Shown piece after piece: positions 1 through 4,878 of a stretch of 5,025 bases of DNA. A program made the translations under genes and the position numbers. The notes beneath the pieces are model-generated. The model did not search any database and was not told the DNA's origin. It saw only the letters and a list, made by a program, of their open reading frames with translations. Each line of letters starts with the position of its first letter. The stretch's first letter is position 1. The DNA comes from Polyangium sp. (in: bacteria) (GTDB lineage Bacteria > Myxococcota_A > Polyangia > Palsa-1104), in assembly GCA_025450955.1 (NCBI GenBank), contig JANWLJ010000261.1, forward strand, positions 1 to 5,025. The letters run 5' to 3'.

Positions 1-209
1 AGAAGGAAATCATCGCCACGCGCGGCAAGGTGCGCGTCGAGCCGGTCGGCGACGGCCAGTGCCGCCGCAACGACGAGGTCGTCATCGAGGGCAAGATCTT
101 CGGCCTCGGCGGCGTCATCGAAGCGACCGCCGAAAAAGAGGTCCGCGCCTCCTCGGCCAAGGAGCACACCTACTTTCTCCGCTGGCTCGAGCAGCACCCG
201 GTCGCCTGA
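1..209 (+). CDS. DUF2505 domain protein, C-terminal fragment (5' end outside window)
   Basis: The open frame enters the window with its first full codon at base 3 and stops at TGA 207-209, giving the last 68 residues. The fragment contains 'KVRVEPVGDGQCRR', then 'GKIFGLGGVIEATAEKEVRA', and ends 'YFLRWLEQHPVA'. This order (a beta-strand with VEP.GDG.CRR, a GKIFGLGG-type strand, an amphipathic EKEV helix, then an R-W-L helix) is what I recognise as the C-terminal half of the DUF2505 family, members of the SRPBCC/START-like fold of hydrophobic-ligand-binding proteins. No ligand or reaction is established for this group, and no catalytic residue is visible here. The gene stops 12 bp before the promoter-like element of the next operon, with no terminator hairpin between them, so read-through is possible. 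Family assignment is fairly confident; function is unknown. Confidence 0.8.
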   Translation, partial: KEIIATRGKVRVEPVGDGQCRRNDEVVIEGKIFGLGGVIEATAEKEVRASSAKEHTYFLRWLEQHPVA

Positions 210-220
210 CGCCGCCCACC

Positions 221-251
221 TTTTACCTTTCGACGCGATCGGGCGTCCAAT
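221..251 (+). promoter_or_regulatory. Putative ECF-type promoter of the lipoprotein-DUF1800-DUF1501 operon
   Basis: The 56-bp gap between the DUF2505 stop and the lipoprotein start contains TTTTACCTTT at 221-230 and GCGTCCAAT at 243-251. ACC (225-227) and CGTC (244-247) are 16 nt apart, a usual distance for ECF promoters, and CGTC is a common ECF -10 core. Nearly the same two blocks occur upstream of the sigma gene on the other strand (4659-4688, spacer 15). Transcription would start near 253-255, giving a very short leader that still contains the GGAGG ribosome site at 256-260. The motif match is seen directly; the promoter role is inferred. Confidence 0.5.
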
Positions 252-265
252 TCGTGGAGGGACCG

Positions 266-430
266 ATGAAACGAACGTGCGCGCTGGTTCTTTTGGCTCT
301 CCTCTCCGCGGTTTCGATCTCCGGGTGCGCGACCGAATATGCCGAGCGGCCGGCGTGCGCGGCCTATTGGGTGCCGGCGCATCGGGGCCCATTCGGTCGC
401 TGGCACCGGGGACACTGGCGCTGCCGATAG
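266..430 (+). CDS. Small lipoprotein (54 aa), YXWXPGHW-like
   Basis: The ATG at 266 follows GGAGG (256-260) with a 5-nt spacer, so this start is well supported. Residues 1-20 form a lipoprotein signal: K2-R3, a hydrophobic core at 6-18, then the lipobox I-S-G-C with Cys21 as the predicted lipidated residue. Ala22 follows it, so there is no Asp+2 inner-membrane retention signal. The mature part is only 34 residues and rich in aromatic and basic residues: Y34-W35-V36-P37-A38-H39 and W46-H47-R48-G49-H50-W51-R52. This recalls the YXWVPGHW repeats of small envelope lipoproteins. Cys31 and Cys53 could form a disulfide. It is the first gene of the exported-protein operon, and the DUF1800 start lies 2 bases after its stop. 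The role is unknown. The lipoprotein call is strong; the YXWXPGHW relationship is tentative because the repeat is degenerate. Confidence 0.78.
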   Translation: MKRTCALVLLALLSAVSISGCATEYAERPACAAYWVPAHRGPFGRWHRGHWRCR

Positions 431-432
431 CC

Positions 433-1989
433 TTGCGACGGCTCGGTTCGCGCGGGGCGCTCCTCGTCCTTCTCGTCGGGAGCGTCGTGCTTTCGGCGAC
501 GCCAGCGCTCGCCGAGGGCGGCCCTCCGCAGATCGCGCGCGCGCCCGAGAGGCTCAGCCGCGAAGATCTCGCCTGGCTGAGGCGGGCCAGCTTTGGCCTC
601 GACTCGGCCGAGGTCGCGCGCTTTCACAAGCTCGGGCGCGCCCGATATCTGCAATCGCAGCTCGCGGCCGGCGAGGACGAGCTGCCGCCGTCGATCGAGT
701 CGTTATTGCGCGGTTATGAAGCGCTCCGAATTCCCGCGGAGCAGCTCGCGGCCGCGCAGCACGCCGAGCAGCAGCGGATCAAATCGATGCCGGACGGACC
801 GCTCAAGGTCGCGGCGAAAAAATCCCTTCAGCAGCACGGAAGCGCGCTCCTTCAGCAGGCCGAAGAGGCCGAGCTTCTGCACGCGGTCTATGGAACCGAT
901 CAGCTCAAAGAGGAGCTCGTCTGGTTCTGGCTCAACCACTTCAGCGTCTATGGCGCCAAAGGGCGGGTGCGCTGGGTGGCGGCCGATTACGCGGAGAACA
1001 CCATTCGTCCGCACGCGCTCGGCAAGTTTCGCGATCTGGTGATGGCGACTTTGCAGAGCCCGGCGATGCTCGAATATCTCGATAACGCCCAGAATGCCAA
1101 GGGCAAGATCAACGAAAACTACGCGCGTGAATTGATGGAGCTGCATACCCTCGGGGTCGGCTCGGGTTATACGCAAGAGGACGTTCAGCAGCTCGCGCGA
1201 ATCCTCACCGGCGTCGGCGTCGCGGCGCCGGACGGACGGCCGCGCCACCTGCCGCCGAAATGGCAGGCGCTCTATATTCGTCGCGGGCTATTCGAGTTCA
1301 ATCCGGCGCGCCACGATTTCGCTCCAAAAATGTTTTTGGGACATGCCATCGAAGGCAGCGGTTTCGAGGAAGTGGAGAAGGCGCTCGCGCTCATCACCCG
1401 TCAGCCGGCCTGCGCCCGCTTCATCTCGCTCGAGCTCGCCAAATATTTCATCGCCGACGATCCGCCGCCGGCGCTGGTGGCGAAGATGGCCCGGACCTTC
1501 CGCCGCACCGACGGGGACATCGCCCAGGTGATGCGCACGCTCTTTGAGTCGAAGCGGACCGGTGCGCCCGCCCAAAAATTCGCCGACCCGACCCAGTTCG
1601 TCGTCTCTGCGGTGCGGCTCGCGTACGACGGCAAGGCGATCGCGGACGCGGCGCCGCTTCGCAATTGGCTGCATCAGCTCGGCGAGCCGCCGTTCGGCCG
1701 ACTCACTCCGGATGGCTGGCCGCTCGACGCCGCCGGTTGGTCGAGCTCCGGACAGCTCGCCGAGCGCTTTCGAATCGCGCGCGCCGTCGGCACCGGCAAT
1801 AACCGGCTGTTCACCGCCGAAGGCTCGACCGAGCGGGAAGCCGGTTTTCCGATGCTGACCACCCGGCTTTACTACCAGGCCTTCGATCCGTATCTCGCTC
1901 CGGCGACGCGCAACGCGCTCTCCAAGGCGCAATCGCAGCAGGAGTGGAATACCTTTCTTTTGTCTTCGCCCGATTTCAATGAGAGGTGA
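433..1989 (+). CDS. DUF1800 domain protein, secreted
   Basis: This 518-residue protein is recognisable as DUF1800 by its ordered motifs: 'LRRASFG' near residues 49-55, 'ELVWFWLNHFSV' near 161-172, 'NENYARELMELHTLGV' near 227-242, 'GYTQEDVQQLARILTG' near 245-260, and 'LLSSPDFNER' at the C-terminus. Residues 93-150 are a Q/A/E-rich, probably helical stretch, as is common in the family. A Sec signal is visible: R2-R3, a hydrophobic core at about 9-20, and ALA|E cleavage after residue 27, so it probably acts outside the cytoplasm. The start is the least certain point. TTG at 433 lies 2 bases after the lipoprotein TAG and gives a normal signal peptide, but it has no Shine-Dalgarno, so translational coupling is likely. 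GTG codons at 277, 325 and 355 lie inside the lipoprotein gene and would spoil the signal. The next gene, DUF1501, is the usual partner of this family. No biochemical activity is established. Confidence 0.9.
   Translation: MRRLGSRGALLVLLVGSVVLSATPALAEGGPPQIARAPERLSREDLAWLRRASFGLDSAEVARFHKLGRARYLQSQLAAGEDELPPSIESLLRGYEALRIPAEQLAAAQHAEQQRIKSMPDGPLKVAAKKSLQQHGSALLQQAEEAELLHAVYGTDQLKEELVWFWLNHFSVYGAKGRVRWVAADYAENTIRPHALGKFRDLVMATLQSPAMLEYLDNAQNAKGKINENYARELMELHTLGVGSGYTQEDVQQLARILTGVGVAAPDGRPRHLPPKWQALYIRRGLFEFNPARHDFAPKMFLGHAIEGSGFEEVEKALALITRQPACARFISLELAKYFIADDPPPALVAKMARTFRRTDGDIAQVMRTLFESKRTGAPAQKFADPTQFVVSAVRLAYDGKAIADAAPLRNWLHQLGEPPFGRLTPDGWPLDAAGWSSSGQLAERFRIARAVGTGNNRLFTAEGSTEREAGFPMLTTRLYYQAFDPYLAPATRNALSKAQSQQEWNTFLLSSPDFNER
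1983..1989 (+). promoter_or_regulatory. Ribosome binding site overlapping the DUF1800 stop
   Basis: GAGGTGA (1983-1989) matches the anti-Shine-Dalgarno complement over 7 bases and includes the DUF1800 stop TGA. Its GAGG core is 6 nt upstream of GTG 1993. This supports the GTG start and suggests coupled translation of the two proteins. Confidence 0.7.
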
Positions 1990-1992
1990 CGC

Positions 1993-3186
1993 GTGAACCG
2001 TCGTGAATTCCTCGCGGCTGTGGCCGCGGCCGCGTGCGGGTCGCTCTCGTTTTCGGGCAAGCTGTTCGCCGCGCCGCCCGGCACGCCGCGCTTCCTCTTG
2101 GTGTTTTTGCGCGGCGGCTACGACTGCAACAATCTGCTGGTTCCCTACGGCAGCGATTTCTACTATCGCGCGCGCCCCACCTTGGCGATCGCCAGGCCCG
2201 ATCCGGGCAACATCGACAGTGCGATCGCCCTCGACGGCAATTGGGGCCTCCATCCGATCCTGCGAGACTCGATCTTTCCGTTCTGGAAGCGCAAGCAGCT
2301 CGCGTTCGTGCCGTTTTCCGGCACCGACGATCTTTCGCGCAGCCACTTCGAGACCCAGGACAATATCGAAGCGGGGGAGCCAAAAGGAGAGCGCCGCGAC
2401 TACCGCTCGGGATTTCTCGGTCGGCTCGCCGACACCCTCGGCGCGGTGCCGGCAATCGCGTTTACCGATGCCTTGCCGCACATCTTTCAGTGCGGAAAGG
2501 ATATTCCAAATATCTCGTTACGAGCGGTATCCAAGCCGGTGTTCGACAGCCGCCAGGCGGCGCTCCTCGCGGGCATGTACAAAGACACCTCGCTCGCCGC
2601 GGCCGCCGCCGACGGCCTCGAGCTGCGCCAGGAGGTGTCGAAAGAATTTCAGGAAGAGATGACCCGCGCGAGTCGCGGCGCCGCCAGCGCCAAGAACTTT
2701 GCCGCCGAGACCGCGCGCATCGCCACCTTGATGCGCGATCGCTATCCGCTCGGCTTCGTCGACGTCGGCGGCTGGGACACGCACGTGAGCCAGGGCGGGG
2801 CGAGCGGCCAGCTCGCCAACAACCTCCACAACCTCGGCCAGGGACTGGCCGCCTACGCCGAGGCGCTCGGCGACGACTGGAACCAGACCACCGTGGTGGT
2901 GATCTCCGAATTCGGCCGCACCTTCCGCGAAAATGGAGACAAGGGAACCGACCACGGGCACGGCACGGTCTATTGGGTGCTCGGCGGCAAGCTGAGTGGC
3001 GGCCGAATCGTCGGCGAGCAGGTGGCGGTGAACGAGCAGAGCCTGTTACAAAATCGCGATTATCCGGTGCTGAATAATTATCGCGATCTCCTCGCCGGGA
3101 TTCTCGGCCGCATCTGGTCTCTGTCGAAGACCCAGCTCCAGCTCATCTTCCCCGGCGCGCAACCGACCGATCATCAATTGGTGTAA
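1993..3186 (+). CDS. DUF1501 domain protein, Tat-exported
   Basis: This 397-residue protein starts at GTG 1993, supported by the strong ribosome site at 1983-1989. The N-terminus 'NRREFLAA' is a twin-arginine motif. It is followed by an Ala-rich core and a likely cleavage near 'LFA|APPG' (about residues 26-27), so the protein is probably exported folded by Tat. DUF1501 belongs to the alkaline phosphatase/sulfatase-like fold group. Visible family motifs are LRGGYD (39-44), 'SRSHFETQDNIEAG' (about 115-128), GGWDTH (259-264), SEFGRT (305-310) and GTDHGHG (318-324). D44, D262, H264, D320 and H321 are plausible metal-site residues by position, but that is inference. Length is normal and no truncation is seen. 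It is the last gene of the operon, 3 bp after its usual partner DUF1800; substrate and reaction are not established. Cys15 in 'AAAC' is a poor lipobox, so I favour ordinary Tat cleavage over a lipoprotein. Confidence 0.92.
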   Translation: MNRREFLAAVAAAACGSLSFSGKLFAAPPGTPRFLLVFLRGGYDCNNLLVPYGSDFYYRARPTLAIARPDPGNIDSAIALDGNWGLHPILRDSIFPFWKRKQLAFVPFSGTDDLSRSHFETQDNIEAGEPKGERRDYRSGFLGRLADTLGAVPAIAFTDALPHIFQCGKDIPNISLRAVSKPVFDSRQAALLAGMYKDTSLAAAAADGLELRQEVSKEFQEEMTRASRGAASAKNFAAETARIATLMRDRYPLGFVDVGGWDTHVSQGGASGQLANNLHNLGQGLAAYAEALGDDWNQTTVVVISEFGRTFRENGDKGTDHGHGTVYWVLGGKLSGGRIVGEQVAVNEQSLLQNRDYPVLNNYRDLLAGILGRIWSLSKTQLQLIFPGAQPTDHQLV

Positions 3187-3195
3187 GGCGCGCCT
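3186..3195. repeat. 10-bp palindrome at the convergent operon ends
   Basis: AGGCGCGCCT reads the same on both strands. It starts on the last base of the DUF1501 TAA and ends inside the stop codon (CTA on the + strand) of the convergent LTxxQ gene. It fills the whole 7-bp gap between the two operons. It has no loop and no T-run, so it is not a normal intrinsic terminator. Confidence 0.6.
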
Positions 3196-3712
3196 ATTCC
3201 CCAGGCTGCTCGTCGTCGGGCTGCTGCATCGCGCCGCGCCGCGCCGCCATCGCCCTCCAGATCTCCGCTCGAATGGTGCGGGTGATCTTGGGATACTCCA
3301 GAATCAGCTTGCCGTATTGCTGCGGCGTCAAGATCTGGCGCAGCGCGCGAGAGCGCTGGCCCTGCAGCTCTTCCATGCGGGTCCGATTGTCGAGGATGCG
3401 ATCGGCGAGCCGGTTGATCGACGCCGAGTCGGCGCCGCCCCCGTCGAGGATCTGCTTGATCTGCCGGCGCGCCTTCCCCGAGTCCTCCTGCAGCGCGGCG
3501 ACCGCGGCGTCGTCGCGATCGATGAGCGCGTTCACCCGCTGGGCGGTGGCGGGATCGAGCGCCAGCGCGGCGGCGACCTGCTGCTCGATCCTCACCCGCA
3601 CCCGCTGGCGCACCTGCGCGCGCAGCCCGGGATCGCGCCCCTGGGCGAGCGCGACGGTGGAGAAGGAAAGGCTCGCGACGATCACTCCCAAGGCGAGGTG
3701 ACGAAGACGCAT
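3194..3712 (-). CDS. Periplasmic LTxxQ-motif (Spy/CpxP-like) protein
   Basis: The ATG at 3712 is chosen because AGGAG lies 6 nt upstream (3723-3719) and the protein then begins with a clean Sec signal: R2-L3-R4, a hydrophobic core at 6-20 and ALA|Q cleavage after residue 23. An open frame continues upstream to 3970, but that part overlaps the anti-sigma gene and is a shadow. The mature protein of about 149 residues is almost entirely charged helix. It has one clear LTxxQ motif (L128-T-P-Q-Q132, in 'RQILTPQQYGKL') and a degenerate first copy near 52-58 (LDPATAQ). This fits the Spy/CpxP/heavy-metal-resistor superfamily of periplasmic helical-hairpin proteins that sense or buffer envelope stress. 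The mature part has no His or Cys, unlike metal-sensing relatives such as CnrX, so direct metal sensing is doubtful. It is third in the sigma operon, 1 bp after the anti-sigma stop, and probably works with the anti-sigma factor in the periplasm. Confidence 0.75.
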   Translation of the reverse strand: MRLRHLALGVIVASLSFSTVALAQGRDPGLRAQVRQRVRVRIEQQVAAALALDPATAQRVNALIDRDDAAVAALQEDSGKARRQIKQILDGGGADSASINRLADRILDNRTRMEELQGQRSRALRQILTPQQYGKLILEYPKITRTIRAEIWRAMAARRGAMQQPDDEQPGE

Positions 3713-3713
3713 G

Positions 3714-4055
3714 TCAGGCTCCTGGTTGAAGGTGGTGAGCGATCGCCTCGAGCTCGTCGGAGTCGAGGTCGCCGATGAGCTCGCACGGATCTTCGGGACC
3801 GGCGATGAGCGCATCCTCGATCGCGCTCGCGTTCGGGTGAGGCGCCCGCCGGGTCGGTCGGAAAATGAGCAGCGCCGCCGCTGCCGCTGCCACGAGTCCC
3901 ATCGTCCAAAACAGGCGGCGAGGACGGCGCGGCGCGCCGCGGGCGATCCGCTGGTCGAGGTCGCTACCAAAGCGGCGCCAGAATTGCGGCGAGTCGGCCT
4001 CGGCCGGCGCCTGAGCGCTCGCCCGCAGGCGGGTCACGAGCTCCTCGTCGTTCAT
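3714..4055 (-). CDS. Single-pass membrane protein, probable anti-sigma factor (113 aa)
   Basis: The ATG at 4055 overlaps the sigma TGA as ATGA and has AGGAGG 6 nt upstream (4067-4062), so start and coupling are both well supported. Layout: an acidic/amphipathic cytoplasmic N-terminus (residues 1-40, with 'FWRRFGSDLDQRIARG' at 25-40), a basic patch 'RRPRR' at 43-47, one transmembrane helix at about 48-65 ('LFWTMGLVAAAAAALLIF'), and a periplasmic tail of about 48 residues ending in an acidic helix 'GDLDSDELEAIAHHL'. Topology by the positive-inside rule is N-in, C-out. Position after an ECF gene, size and topology all point to the cognate anti-sigma factor. It lacks the HxxxCxxC zinc-binding motif of ZAS anti-sigma factors, and its only Cys is at 91, in the periplasmic part. 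No named family is recognised with certainty, so the role rests on context. Confidence 0.65.
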   Translation of the reverse strand: MNDEELVTRLRASAQAPAEADSPQFWRRFGSDLDQRIARGAPRRPRRLFWTMGLVAAAAAALLIFRPTRRAPHPNASAIEDALIAGPEDPCELIGDLDSDELEAIAHHLQPGA

Positions 4056-4615
4056 CTCTCGCCTCCTTCGCCGATGAGCGTGCGCAGCCGCTTGAGCGCG
4101 TGGTGAAAGTTCATCTTGGCCGCGTCTTCGCTCGAGCCCGCCACCTCCGCCACCTCGCGGAAGCTCAGCTCGTCGTACACCCGCAGCTCGATGACCAGGC
4201 GCTGCTTGGGCGGCAGCGAGGCCACCGCCGCTCTCAGGCGCCGCGCTTCACGCTCGGAGATCGGCTCGACCGGCGCCACCTCGGTCTCGAGCGAGGACGC
4301 GCGCGCAGCCATCTTCGCAGCCCGCCCGCGCTCTCTCAGCGCCGTCACCGCCAGGTTGATCGCGATGCGATAGACCCAGGTGCGAAACCCCGAATCCTGG
4401 CGAAAGCGCCCGAGCTTTTGAAACGCCTGCACGAAGGTCCGCTGCGCCACGTCGCGCGCGTCCTCGACGTTATCGAGGTAACGAACCGCGAGCAGGAAGA
4501 TCGCCCGCTGATGCCGCGCGACCAGCTCGCCGAACGCGCGCCGATCGCCGCCGCGAGAGCGCGCCACCAGCTGGCGGTCATCGTCGGTTGGGGCGGCGTT
4601 CGGAGGATCGGGCAC
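4052..4615 (-). CDS. ECF (sigma-70 family, group 4) RNA polymerase sigma factor
   Basis: From GTG 4615 this is a 187-residue protein of normal ECF length with only regions 2 and 4. Region 2 spans about 14-95: 'DRQLVARSRGGDRRAFGELV', the core-binding segment 'EDARDVAQRTFVQAFQKL' (51-68), and 'FRTWVYRIAINLAVTALR' (77-94), which contacts -10 DNA. Region 4 spans about 120-182: 'LPPKQRLVIELRVYDELSFREVA' followed by the recognition helix 'SSEDAAKMNFHHALKRLR' (161-178). It directs RNA polymerase to a small regulon, and the next two genes encode its probable membrane and periplasmic regulators. Start choice: GTG 4615 has GAGG 8 nt upstream (4627-4624) and lies about 40 nt downstream of the likely promoter start point. 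GTG 4654 would add 13 residues ('VSAALQKRTEAER'), has no ribosome site and would need an almost leaderless mRNA. The frame open as far as 4864 is not coding upstream of 4654. Family is certain; the start is moderately certain. Confidence 0.93.
   Translation of the reverse strand: MPDPPNAAPTDDDRQLVARSRGGDRRAFGELVARHQRAIFLLAVRYLDNVEDARDVAQRTFVQAFQKLGRFRQDSGFRTWVYRIAINLAVTALRERGRAAKMAARASSLETEVAPVEPISEREARRLRAAVASLPPKQRLVIELRVYDELSFREVAEVAGSSEDAAKMNFHHALKRLRTLIGEGGER
4062..4067 (-). promoter_or_regulatory. Ribosome binding site of the anti-sigma gene
   Basis: AGGAGG on the minus strand, 6 nt from ATG 4055 and inside the last codons of the sigma gene. A full-strength site combined with an ATGA overlap suggests that the anti-sigma protein is made at least in equal amount to the sigma factor. 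Confidence 0.75.
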
Positions 4616-4658
4616 CCGCTCGGCCTCGGTGCGCTTCTGCAAAGCTGCGCTCACGCAG

Positions 4659-4689
4659 ATTAGACGCCGCCCGGAACCAAAGGTAAAAA
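4659..4689 (-). promoter_or_regulatory. Putative autoregulated ECF-type promoter of the sigma operon
   Basis: On the minus strand, TTTTTACCTTT (4689-4679) is followed by GCGTCTAAT (4667-4659), with 15 nt between ACC (4684-4682) and CGTC (4666-4663). The blocks match those at 221-251 before the lipoprotein operon, differing at one base in the second block (T/C) and by 1 nt in spacing. It can also be read as a housekeeping promoter: TTTACC, 17 nt, TCTAAT (5 of 6 to TATAAT). Either reading puts the transcript start near 4652-4657, at or just before GTG 4654, which favours GTG 4615 as the translation start. Confidence 0.5.
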
Positions 4690-4694
4690 TCAAA

Positions 4695-4726
4695 GCCACG
4701 CGGGCGAAGCGGAGCGGCCGCGTGGC
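4695..4726. repeat. Perfect 9-bp inverted repeat upstream of the sigma promoter
   Basis: The arms are GCCACGCGG (4695-4703) and CCGCGTGGC (4718-4726), fully complementary, with a 14-bp loop. Read on the minus strand, the hairpin is followed directly by TTTGATTTTTACC, so it resembles an intrinsic terminator pointing toward the sigma gene. It ends only 5 bp before the -35-like block at 4689-4679. It may be an operator, an attenuator, or a terminator of antisense transcripts from the aldehyde dehydrogenase gene; the sequence does not decide. Confidence 0.55.
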
Positions 4727-4771
4727 GACTCGGGCTGCCCTGTTGCGCGGAAAGTGACAGCGGCGACGAAC

Positions 4772-4791
4772 GATCCGCGGCGCGGCGGATC
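4772..4791. repeat. 7-bp inverted repeat in the divergent intergenic region
   Basis: The arms are GATCCGC (4772-4778) and GCGGATC (4785-4791) with a 6-bp GC-only spacer. A 20-bp dyad about 90 bp upstream of the aldehyde dehydrogenase start has the size of a dimeric repressor site. No regulator gene is adjacent in the window, and in GC-rich DNA such a dyad can occur by chance. I see no convincing promoter for the dehydrogenase in 4727-4864. Confidence 0.3.
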
Positions 4792-4878
4792 TCCCACGCT
4801 GGCGCTCGGATTGCACTGCGCTCGGCGCACGCGCTGCGGCGGCAAACGGCCGGCCCAGCGCCACAGGAGGATTCTGAC

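Noticed and set aside
277..432. Upstream extension of DUF1800 from GTG 277
   Set aside because: It lies wholly inside the lipoprotein gene in another frame, would bury the signal peptide 52 residues inside the protein, and has no suitable ribosome site.
1324..1339. AT-rich inverted repeat CCAAAAA-TG-TTTTTGG inside DUF1800
   Set aside because: It encodes the in-frame residues P-K-M-F-L-G, the 2-nt loop cannot form a stable hairpin, and it lies mid-gene. It is probably coincidence.
1288..2481. Long minus-strand open frame (397 codons) opposite DUF1800/DUF1501
   Set aside because: It is Arg/Glu-rich low-complexity translation antisense to two strongly recognised genes, spans their junction and has no family motifs. 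This is typical of high-GC shadow frames.
2500..2514. GATATT-CCA-AATATC inverted repeat inside DUF1501
   Set aside because: A short 6-bp dyad in the middle of coding sequence (D-I-P-N-I) with no nearby start. I see no reason to call it regulatory.
3053..3087. Two copies of ATCGCGAT 27 bp apart
   Set aside because: Both fall in ordinary DUF1501 codons (around N-R-D-Y and N-Y-R-D). They are short and explained by repeated R-D codons.
3713..3970. N-terminal extension of the LTxxQ protein frame
   Set aside because: It overlaps the anti-sigma gene. The ATG at 3712 has AGGAG at 6 nt and begins a proper signal peptide.
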